From contig JAEYOX010000100.1 in NCBI GenBank assembly GCA_023411265.1, positions 1 to 16,031 of the forward strand: a stretch of DNA of 16,031 nucleotides, read 5' to 3'. The notes under the pieces are model-generated. The model made no database searches, was not told where the DNA came from, and saw nothing but the letters and a program-made list of their open reading frames with translations. Positions 5,828 to 12,319 of this stretch are shown in pieces. Each line of letters begins with the position of its first letter. Within the stretch, counting starts at the first letter, position 1. This DNA is from Bacteroidota bacterium. GTDB lineage: Bacteria > Bacteroidota > Bacteroidia > Flavobacteriales > Weeksellaceae. Both the position numbers and the translations under genes were made by a program.

Positions 5828-8485
5828 TTATTCCTCATCGTTGCTCTCACGATTTTCTTCAATTTTTTTATTTTCTTTTTCTTCTTCTTTTTCTATTTTC
5901 TTCAACACTTTTTCATCACCCATATTGGTAAAGGAATTGTCGCCGGACTGCGGGGCGGCCATATAATCCGGATTATTGCTGTTTACATTCTCTGAGGGAA
6001 CTTCCGGGCCGTCCATTTCTGCTTCTATCACTTCCTTATCCATTTCTACTTTGGCAATTGCAGCAATTTCATCATTATTTTTCAAGTTGATCAATTTCAC
6101 TCCCTGAGTATTTCTTCCCATCACACGAAGTTCGTCTACACTCATTCGGATGGCAACACCGGATTTATTAATAATCATCAATCCGTCTCCATCTTTAACA
6201 TTCTGGATAGCGATCAGATTTCCGGTTTTCTCAGTAACATTCAGCGTGATAACTCCTTTTCCGCCACGATTGGTAATTCGGTAATCTTCCACAGCTGTTC
6301 TTTTTCCATATCCTTTTTCAGAAACCACCAACACACTTTCATTTGCTACATCTTCTGCGATAATCATCCCGATCACCTCATCATTATCCTCTAACGTAAT
6401 ACCCCGAACACCGATAGAACCACGTCCCACTGCCCTCGCCTTTTCTTCAGGAAAACGGATACATTTTCCATTTTTGGTAGCGATCATGATTTCTGAACTT
6501 CCGTCAGTGAGTCTTGCTCCCAAAAGCTGGTCATTATCGCGGATTTCAATTGCGTTAATTCCATTGGTACGCGGTCTGGAATAGGCTTCTAACGAAGTTT
6601 TTTTCACCGTACCATTTTTGGTAATCATCACTACATTCATTTGATTTACATACTCTTCGTCTTTCAGATCGTTGGTACGAATGTAGGCTTTCACTTTATC
6701 ATCCGGTTCAATATTGATGAGATTCTGAATCGCCCGTCCTTTGGCGGTACGCGAACCTTCGGGAATTTCAAAAACTCTGAGCCAGTAACATTTACCTTTT
6801 TCCGTGAAGAAAAGCATATACTGATGATTCGTGGCAGAAACGATGTATTCCAGGAAGTCTTCTTCACGGGTTGTTGCCGCTTTGTTTCCTACTCCGCCTC
6901 GGCTTTGGATCCGATATTCAGAAAGCAAAGTTCTTTTGATATATCCGGCATGCGAAATGGTAACAACTACGTTTTCATTCGGAATAAAATCTTCAATGGA
7001 CAGATCTCCACCTGCGTAATCTATTTCTGTTCTTCTTTCGTCTCCGTATTTTTCTTTGATTTCCAGCATTTCTTCTTTAATGATTTCATATCTTCTGCTT
7101 TCGTTCGCCAGAATATCTTTTAAATCATTTATGAATGCCATAATCTCCTCATATTCAGCACGGATTTTATCGAGTTCCATTCCCGTCAGCCGGGCAAGTC
7201 TCAGATCCAAAATTGCTTGTGCCTGAATGTCAGAAAGTTCAAACTCTTCCATAAGGCCTTCTTTCGCTTGCTGAGGATTGGAACTATTCCGGATAATGGC
7301 AATGGCTTTATCCAGGCTTTCCTGAGTGGCAATAACCTTCATGAAACCTTCCAGAATATGGGCTCGATCCTGAGCTTTTTTCAGTTCAAACTCTGTTCTG
7401 CGGACCACAACTTCATGCCTGTGCTCCACGAAATGTTTGATAATATCTTTCAGATTCAGCTGCTCCGGCCTTCCATGAACAAGTGCGATATTATTCACGC
7501 TAAAAGACGTTTGAAGTGCTGTATATTTATACAAAAGATTCAATACTACATTAGGAATAGCATCATTTTTCAGTTCATAAACGATTCTCATTCCTCTTCT
7601 GTCGGATTCGTCTCGAATTTCGTAAATCCCCGGAATTTTTTCTTCTTTTACCAATTCCGAAGTTCTGATAATCATTTCGGCTTTGTTTACCTGATACGGA
7701 ACTTCAGTTACAATAATCGCATTTCGGTTTCCAATCTCTTCAAAATTCACTTTTGCACGAATAACGATGCGTCCTCTTCCGGTATGGAAGGCATCACGAA
7801 CACCGTCATATCCGTAAATAATTCCTCCGGTAGGAAAATCCGGGGCAATAATATGCTGCATCAGTTCATCAATGGTAATATCACGGTTATCAATATAAGC
7901 ACAGATTCCATCCACCGATTCCGAAAGGTTGTGAGGAGCCATATTGGTAGCCATTCCCACTGCAATTCCTGAGGCACCGTTCACCAGAAGATTAGGGATT
8001 TTTGTAGGCAATACGGTAGGCTCTGTCATGGAATCATCGAAATTATTCTGAAAATCGACCGTTTCTTTATCCAGATCTGCTAGAATTTCATCAGAAATTT
8101 TCTTCAGTCGGGCTTCGGTATATCGCATTGCTGCAGGCGGATCTCCATCCATAGAACCGAAGTTACCCTGTCCGTCAACCTGAGTATATCTCAGGCTCCA
8201 GGGCTGAGCCATTCTAACCATGGCATCGTAAACAGAACTGTCTCCATGCGGATGATATTTACCCAAAACATCCCCGACAATTCTTGCTGATTTCAAATGT
8301 TTTCTGTTCGAAAAAACATTCAATCCGTACATCCCGTACAGGACTCTTCTGTGGACAGGTTTCAACCCGTCGCGCACATCCGGAAGTGCTCTGGAAACGA
8401 TCACCGACATCGAATAATCAATGTAAGAAGATTTCATTTCATCAACAATATTGATAGGAATTAACCTTTCTCCTTCTGTATTCAT
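5828..8485 (-). CDS. gyrA: DNA gyrase subunit A
   Basis: The 885-residue protein is the breakage-reunion subunit of DNA gyrase, which with GyrB introduces negative supercoils. The winged-helix active site is intact: 'LPDVRDGLKPVHRR' (residues 34-47), 'YHPHGDSSVYD' (77-87) and catalytic Y122 in 'AAMRYTEARL'. Numbering matches E. coli GyrA exactly here, and the quinolone-resistance positions are Ser83 and Asp87, the susceptible-type residues. The C-terminal beta-pinwheel (about 500-812) carries repeated blades ('GYIKRT', 'NGTVKKT', 'GYGKRT') and the GyrA box 'QSRGGVG' (527-533), which differs from the E. coli QRRGGKG. The GyrA-type box supports gyrase over ParC. The last 70 residues are a charged, low-complexity tail rich in Glu, Lys and Asn. 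The gene is divergent from the DUF4286-like gene across a 143-bp gap. Confidence 0.98.
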   Translation of the reverse strand: MNTEGERLIPINIVDEMKSSYIDYSMSVIVSRALPDVRDGLKPVHRRVLYGMYGLNVFSNRKHLKSARIVGDVLGKYHPHGDSSVYDAMVRMAQPWSLRYTQVDGQGNFGSMDGDPPAAMRYTEARLKKISDEILADLDKETVDFQNNFDDSMTEPTVLPTKIPNLLVNGASGIAVGMATNMAPHNLSESVDGICAYIDNRDITIDELMQHIIAPDFPTGGIIYGYDGVRDAFHTGRGRIVIRAKVNFEEIGNRNAIIVTEVPYQVNKAEMIIRTSELVKEEKIPGIYEIRDESDRRGMRIVYELKNDAIPNVVLNLLYKYTALQTSFSVNNIALVHGRPEQLNLKDIIKHFVEHRHEVVVRRTEFELKKAQDRAHILEGFMKVIATQESLDKAIAIIRNSSNPQQAKEGLMEEFELSDIQAQAILDLRLARLTGMELDKIRAEYEEIMAFINDLKDILANESRRYEIIKEEMLEIKEKYGDERRTEIDYAGGDLSIEDFIPNENVVVTISHAGYIKRTLLSEYRIQSRGGVGNKAATTREEDFLEYIVSATNHQYMLFFTEKGKCYWLRVFEIPEGSRTAKGRAIQNLINIEPDDKVKAYIRTNDLKDEEYVNQMNVVMITKNGTVKKTSLEAYSRPRTNGINAIEIRDNDQLLGARLTDGSSEIMIATKNGKCIRFPEEKARAVGRGSIGVRGITLEDNDEVIGMIIAEDVANESVLVVSEKGYGKRTAVEDYRITNRGGKGVITLNVTEKTGNLIAIQNVKDGDGLMIINKSGVAIRMSVDELRVMGRNTQGVKLINLKNNDEIAAIAKVEMDKEVIEAEMDGPEVPSENVNSNNPDYMAAPQSGDNSFTNMGDEKVLKKIEKEEEKENKKIEENRESNDEE

Positions 8486-8497
8486 ATTCTTTTTTTA

Positions 8498-8529
8498 AAT
8501 GATTTTCAACAAATTAAATCATTGAAAAT
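8498..8529 (-). repeat. Two overlapping, mutually exclusive inverted repeats in the gyrA leader
   Basis: Two perfect 8-bp inverted repeats interlock upstream of gyrA. One pairs AATGATTT (8498-8505) with AAATCATT (8516-8523). The other pairs ATTTTCAA (8502-8509) with TTGAAAAT (8522-8529). Their arms overlap, so only one hairpin can form at a time. The block ends 12 nt before the gyrA start codon. The pairs are mainly A-T, so the RNA hairpins would be weak; a protein-binding dyad is the other reading. Confidence 0.4.
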
Positions 8530-8590
8530 TTTCCTGATTTTTTTAATAATAATAACGGACGAATTTACGAAAAATAACCGATTTTTGCGT

Positions 8591-8598
8591 TAAATTTA
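8591..8598 (+). promoter_or_regulatory. Possible -7 box (TAAATTTA) for the DUF4286-like gene
   Basis: TAAATTTA is one base off TAnnTTTG and ends 30 nt before the ATG at 8629. It overlaps the first bases of the DnaA-box sequence at 8596-8604. The match is plausible by position, but the region is very AT-rich. Confidence 0.25.
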
Positions 8599-8604
8599 TC
8601 CACA
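8596..8604 (+). promoter_or_regulatory. Perfect DnaA-box sequence (TTATCCACA)
   Basis: The nine bases TTATCCACA match the high-affinity E. coli DnaA box exactly. They sit in the divergent gap between gyrA and the DUF4286-like gene, overlapping the latter's candidate -7 box. No second box was noticed nearby, so this is not an origin on present evidence; it may be a DnaA regulatory site or chance. Confidence 0.4.
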
Positions 8605-8628
8605 AGTATTATAAAATTTAACAAAACA

Positions 8629-8949
8629 ATGAGTATCCTAAGTCTAACATTTCACAGTACCGAATCGGCATTAATACAATGGCAGGATTATATGCAAAAT
8701 GAACTCCCGAGCTTGGTAGAAAACCTAATGAATGTAGATCAATATATACTTTCTGAAGTGGAAAGCGAGATGATTAGAGAAGGAAGTAATACAAATTTGC
8801 TTCTGTTTTTTTCCACTGAAAAACTACGTCGGGATTTTTTAGAAAGTGAACTACTGAATATTGAAGAAAGAATTACACAAATATTTGGCACAGAGGTTAT
8901 AATTTTTAGTACTCTTTTGAATCCGAAAGATAAACTGATCAAAAAATAA
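8629..8949 (+). CDS. Small DUF4286-like protein
   Basis: This 106-residue protein begins with a beta strand ('SILSLTFHST'), a tryptophan-containing helix ('ALIQWQDYMQNELPSL'), a second helix, a strand 'TNLLLFFST', then a charged helix and a final strand 'EVIIFSTLL'. This alternating pattern, with the 'W..YM..ELP' helix, resembles the DUF4286 family of Bacteroidota, a small ferredoxin-like fold with no known function. It has no signal peptide, membrane segment or catalytic motif. It stands alone on the plus strand, divergent from gyrA, and its stop codon abuts a hairpin that mainly serves the opposite gene. The coding call is well supported by length and position; the family name is from memory and less certain. 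Confidence 0.75.
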   Translation: MSILSLTFHSTESALIQWQDYMQNELPSLVENLMNVDQYILSEVESEMIREGSNTNLLLFFSTEKLRRDFLESELLNIEERITQIFGTEVIIFSTLLNPKDKLIKK

Positions 8950-8974
8950 AAGCAGCGAAATACATCCGCTGCTT
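8943..8974 (-). terminator. Terminator of the small lipoprotein gene (between convergent genes)
   Basis: An 8-bp stem, AAGCAGCG (8950-8957) with CGCTGCTT (8967-8974), closes a 9-nt loop. Read on the minus strand it is followed by a T-rich run, TTATTTTTT, suiting termination of the 8988-9314 gene. On the plus strand the right side lacks a T tract, so it may only weakly end the DUF4286-like gene. Confidence 0.78.
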
Positions 8975-8987
8975 CGAGTACACTTCC

Positions 8988-9314
8988 TTAATATCTCTTT
9001 TTATTTTTCTTAAATTTTTTATTTTTTTTTGCTTGTCCGGGAGCATAATCCGTTGCTTTCCCACCATAAATTTTCTTCGCTTGTCCGGGCGGTAACCTTT
9101 TAGCTTTGTGATCTCCGTGCGCTCTTGCCACCATACGCCCGTTTTGATACACTCTTCCGTTTCTATCGGTGTATACATCGCCTTGGCGATACACTGTTCC
9201 ATCCGGAGCACGATAAACTCTTCCGTTATTACTGTAAGGATCATTGATTGTTCCACAAGAAGTAACCCCAAAAAGCAATCCTGCACCTAATAATATTTTG
9301 AAAACATTTTTCAT
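8988..9314 (-). CDS. Small basic lipoprotein with VY and PGQAKK repeats
   Basis: The 108-residue product has a lipoprotein signal: 'MKNVFKILLGAGLLFGVTSC', with Cys20 as the likely lipidated residue. The middle (about 31-63) has a short beta-like repeat of the type 'GRVYRAPDGTVYR' / 'GDVYTDRNGRVYQ'. The end carries two copies of a Pro-Gly-Gln-Ala-Lys-Lys motif (76-81 and 92-97) and a very basic tail, 'NKKFKKNKKRY'. I recall similar 'PPGQAKK...YAPGQ' proteins as common small exported proteins of Bacteroidota without a proven function. It would be anchored in the cell envelope, where the basic tail could touch anionic polymers (inference). It lies 70 nt after uvrA on the same strand and ends at the hairpin at 8950-8974. 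An overlapping longer frame on the same strand lacks these features. Confidence 0.85.
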   Translation of the reverse strand: MKNVFKILLGAGLLFGVTSCGTINDPYSNNGRVYRAPDGTVYRQGDVYTDRNGRVYQNGRMVARAHGDHKAKRLPPGQAKKIYGGKATDYAPGQAKKNKKFKKNKKRY

Positions 9315-9332
9315 TCTACAAATTTTAAAGTT

Positions 9333-9355
9333 ATCATCAGGATTTCAATGATGAT
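9333..9355 (-). repeat. Small inverted repeat in the uvrA-lipoprotein gap
   Basis: ATCATCA (9333-9339) and TGATGAT (9349-9355) form a perfect 7-bp inverted repeat with a 9-nt spacer. There is no T tract after it on the minus strand, so it is at best a weak terminator for uvrA. A near -7 sequence, TAACTTTA, overlaps its downstream edge, so it could also be part of the lipoprotein promoter region. Confidence 0.3.
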
Positions 9356-9384
9356 GCCAAACTGACAAATAGAATAGCAGAAAG

Positions 9385-12213
9385 CTATAACTCTTTTTTC
9401 AAAAATTTGCCAGTCAACGATTTTCTGCTTTTCATTATTTCCTCAGGAGTTCCTTTTGCTACGATGGTTCCGCCATGCTTTCCACCTTCGGGGCCAATGT
9501 CAATAATGTGATCAGCCAGTTTTATTACATCCATATTATGTTCAATAATAATGAAAGAATTTCCGAGATCAATAAGTTTATTAATGGCCTCCATTAATAT
9601 TTTGACATCCTCAAAATGCAGTCCTGTCGTGGGCTCATCCAGAATATAAAGCGTATTTCCCGTCTGTCTTTTAGAAAGTTCTGTAGCAAGTTTGATACGC
9701 TGTGCTTCACCACCACTCAAAGTTGTAGATTGCTGCCCGAGAGTGATGTAGCCCAAGCCTACATCCTGTAATGTTTTCACTTTACTGTGAATTTTAGGAA
9801 TGGGTTGAAAGAATAAAACAGCTTCATCAATGGTCATTTCCAATACATCAGAAATTGATTTTCCTTTGTAGCGCACTTCCAGCGTTTCGCGGTTGAATCG
9901 TTTTCCGTTGCAGGTTTCGCAGTGAACATACACATCAGGTAAAAAATTCATTTCGATTACTTTCAAACCACCACCCTGGCAGGTTTCGCACCGCCCGCCT
10001 TTCACGTTGAATGAAAACCTTCCGGGCTTATAGCCCCTGATCTTACTTTCAGGATGTTCAGCAAACAGGTTCCTTATCACGGAAAACATGCCAGTATATG
10101 TTGCTGGATTGGAGCGTGGTGTTCTTCCAATTGGAGTTTGATCCACATCTACAATTTTATCAATATTGTCGATTCCTTCTATCTTTTTATAAGGCAATGG
10201 CTCCTGAACGCTACGGTAGAAATGCTGATTTAAAATAGGATACAGAGTGCCGTTTATAAGTGAAGACTTTCCGCTTCCTGAAATCCCGGTCACTACAACA
10301 AGTTTTCCTAAAGGAATTTCCAGATTTACATTTTTAAGATTGTTCCCTCTGGCTCCTTTCAGTACAATGTTTTTTCCGTTTCCTATTCTGCGGTTCGCCG
10401 GTATTTCAATTCTTTTCTTTCCGCTAAGATAATCTGCAGTAATGGTATCAGCCGTTGCGAGGTCTTCCGGAGTGCCTTGCCAAAGAATTTCGCCGCCATG
10501 TTTTCCGGCCTTTGGGCCAATATCCAGTACATGATCGGCTTCCAAAATCATATCTTTATCGTGCTCCACAACAATTACAGAATTTCCGATATCCCGAAGA
10601 TTTTTAAGCGAGGAAATCAGGCGTTCATTATCTCGCTGATGTAGCCCAATGGAGGGTTCATCCAAAATGTACAGCACATTCACCAACTGCGAACCAATCT
10701 GTGTAGCCAATCGAATCCGCTGTGATTCGCCACCGGACAGCGTTCTTGAGCTTCTGTTCAGGCTAAGATACTCCAGTCCGACATCCAATAAAAACTGAAG
10801 TCGGGTTTCAATTTCCTTTAAAATTTCATGAGCAATAATGCTGTTTTTTTTAGAAAATTTAGGCTTTACTTCGCGTAGCCATTCCTTAAAATCAGCAAGA
10901 GAAAGTGCGCTCACTTCAGCAATATTTTTACCGTCTATTCTGAAACTCAAACTTTCCTGACGAAGCCGGCTTCCACCACATTGCGAACAGGTCTCTTCCG
11001 TAGTATACTGTCTTGCCAGTGCAGTGCTGTAATAACTTTCTTTGTCTGCGATAATGTCTTCCAGATATGAAACCAGACCGCTAAAATTGATTTTCAGTTT
11101 TTTTGTAATTCCAGCGTGCTTCAACTCTACAGCCACTTCTTTTTTCGCTCCGTAATATATAAAATCTAAAGCCTCCTGTGGGATTTCCTGAAAAGGTGTC
11201 GAAAGATTTTTTCCGAAAATTTCAAGAATATTCTTGATTTGGCTGAGAACAAAATTATTGCTTTTAATATCCATTAACGGCAACAAAGCACCCTGGTTAA
11301 TGGAATGTTTGGGATTTCCAATAAAATAATCTGTATTGATTTTTTTTATGGTTCCCAATCCTTTGCAATTCGGGCAGCTCCCCTTCGGAGAATTGAAAGA
11401 AAAAGTGTTGGGCTCCGGCAAAGCAAACGAATTCCCGGTATCGTCATCCATTAAATTTTTGGAAAAATAATGAACTTCTTCGCTGTTCAGTATTTGAATT
11501 CCGATAATACCTTCACCCATATCCATCGCTGTTCGCAGGGATTTTTCCATCCTGGTTTCGGTAGCATTTTCTCCGATGATCCAACGATCAATCACAATAT
11601 CAATATCATGAGTTTTATACCGGTCAAGTTTGAGGTCGTATTCTATATCCCTTATTTCTCCGTCAATTCTGGCCTGTCCGTAACCTTTTTTAGCCATCTG
11701 GACGAAAAGCTCATGATAATGCCCTTTCCGGGAACGCACAACCGGAGCCAACAGCATTATTTTTTCACCTCTAAAATTTTCTTTGATGGTTTCGAGAATC
11801 TGATCTTCAGTGTAACTTACAAGTTTTTTTCCGGAACTTAGTGAATATGCATCCGAAACACGGGCAAATAAAAGACGAAGAAAATCGTATAGTTCAGTGA
11901 CTGTTCCTACGGTAGAACGTGGATTTTTATTGGTGGTTTTCTGCTCGATGGCAATCACAGGGGACAAACCTTCAATTTTATCGACATCAGGACGTTCGAG
12001 TCCACCCAAAAACTGTCTCGCATACGCCGAAAAGGTTTCAATATATCGGCGTTGCCCTTCGGCAAAAATGGTATCGAAAGCCAGGGAAGACTTTCCGCTT
12101 CCCGACAAACCTGTAATAACTACCAGTTCATTTCGCGGAATTTTTACATCAATGTTTTTCAGATTGTGTTCACGAGCTCCGTAAACCTCTATATATTCTT
12201 TATTGTCTGTCAT
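9385..12213 (-). CDS. uvrA: Excinuclease ABC subunit A
   Basis: The 942-residue protein has the full length and two-ABC-module layout of UvrA, the damage sensor that loads UvrB during nucleotide excision repair. Module I has Walker A 'GLSGSGKSS' (35-43), signature 'LSGGESQRIRLA' (492-503) and Walker B 'LYILDEPSIGLH' (514-525). Module II has 'GISGSGKSS' (643-651), 'LSGGEAQRIKLA' (832-843) and 'LYILDEPTTGLH' (855-866). The C-terminal zinc module is complete (C742, C745, C765, C768). In the N-terminal half, C280-x2-C283 and C409-x2-C412 are present, but the CxxC that E. coli UvrA has about 27 residues before the first pair is replaced by an Asp-rich stretch near residue 256. A perfect -7 box and a dyad lie upstream. 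No terminator is seen after the helicase gene, so partial co-transcription is possible. Confidence 0.97.
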   Translation of the reverse strand: MTDNKEYIEVYGAREHNLKNIDVKIPRNELVVITGLSGSGKSSLAFDTIFAEGQRRYIETFSAYARQFLGGLERPDVDKIEGLSPVIAIEQKTTNKNPRSTVGTVTELYDFLRLLFARVSDAYSLSSGKKLVSYTEDQILETIKENFRGEKIMLLAPVVRSRKGHYHELFVQMAKKGYGQARIDGEIRDIEYDLKLDRYKTHDIDIVIDRWIIGENATETRMEKSLRTAMDMGEGIIGIQILNSEEVHYFSKNLMDDDTGNSFALPEPNTFSFNSPKGSCPNCKGLGTIKKINTDYFIGNPKHSINQGALLPLMDIKSNNFVLSQIKNILEIFGKNLSTPFQEIPQEALDFIYYGAKKEVAVELKHAGITKKLKINFSGLVSYLEDIIADKESYYSTALARQYTTEETCSQCGGSRLRQESLSFRIDGKNIAEVSALSLADFKEWLREVKPKFSKKNSIIAHEILKEIETRLQFLLDVGLEYLSLNRSSRTLSGGESQRIRLATQIGSQLVNVLYILDEPSIGLHQRDNERLISSLKNLRDIGNSVIVVEHDKDMILEADHVLDIGPKAGKHGGEILWQGTPEDLATADTITADYLSGKKRIEIPANRRIGNGKNIVLKGARGNNLKNVNLEIPLGKLVVVTGISGSGKSSLINGTLYPILNQHFYRSVQEPLPYKKIEGIDNIDKIVDVDQTPIGRTPRSNPATYTGMFSVIRNLFAEHPESKIRGYKPGRFSFNVKGGRCETCQGGGLKVIEMNFLPDVYVHCETCNGKRFNRETLEVRYKGKSISDVLEMTIDEAVLFFQPIPKIHSKVKTLQDVGLGYITLGQQSTTLSGGEAQRIKLATELSKRQTGNTLYILDEPTTGLHFEDVKILMEAINKLIDLGNSFIIIEHNMDVIKLADHIIDIGPEGGKHGGTIVAKGTPEEIMKSRKSLTGKFLKKEL

Positions 12214-12222
12214 TATACAAAG

Positions 12223-12249
12223 ATTCCGGGTTTTCCTGAAACCGGGAAT
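12223..12249 (-). repeat. Imperfect 11-bp dyad between uvrA promoter and start codon
   Basis: The arms 12223-12233 (ATTCCGGGTTT) and 12239-12249 (AAACCGGGAAT) pair at 10 of 11 positions, with one G-G mismatch at the sixth pair and a 5-nt loop. The dyad lies 4 nt downstream of the -7 box at 12254-12261 and 9 nt upstream of the uvrA ATG. It could act as an operator across the transcription start, or as an RNA hairpin in the leader that limits translation. Function is inferred from position only. Confidence 0.5.
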
Positions 12250-12253
12250 TTTG

Positions 12254-12261
12254 CAAAATTA
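12254..12261 (-). promoter_or_regulatory. Bacteroidota -7 box (TAATTTTG) for uvrA
   Basis: The minus strand reads TAATTTTG, a perfect TAnnTTTG match, 40 nt upstream of the uvrA start. This implies a leader of roughly 30-35 nt that would include most of the 12223-12249 dyad. A -33 TTTG at the right spacing was not found. Confidence 0.5.
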
Positions 12262-12319
12262 CGGAATAATTATCGAAATTATTTCTGGGAACAACCTGTA
12301 AAATAAAGACCGTCGCCTT

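Noticed and set aside
7217..7972. A 251-residue plus-strand frame antisense to gyrA
   Set aside because: Its composition is the antisense image of gyrA, with no recognisable domain, while the gyrA frame is fully supported by conserved motifs.
8486..8628. The AT-rich gap with a DnaA box as a replication origin
   Set aside because: Only one box was found, there is no dnaA or other origin-associated gene, and no cluster of repeats.
8939..9286. A second 115-residue open frame on the minus strand over the small lipoprotein gene
   Set aside because: It lacks a signal peptide or family pattern, starts inside the lipoprotein gene, and runs through the terminator hairpin. The lipoprotein frame has a proper signal, lipobox and repeats.
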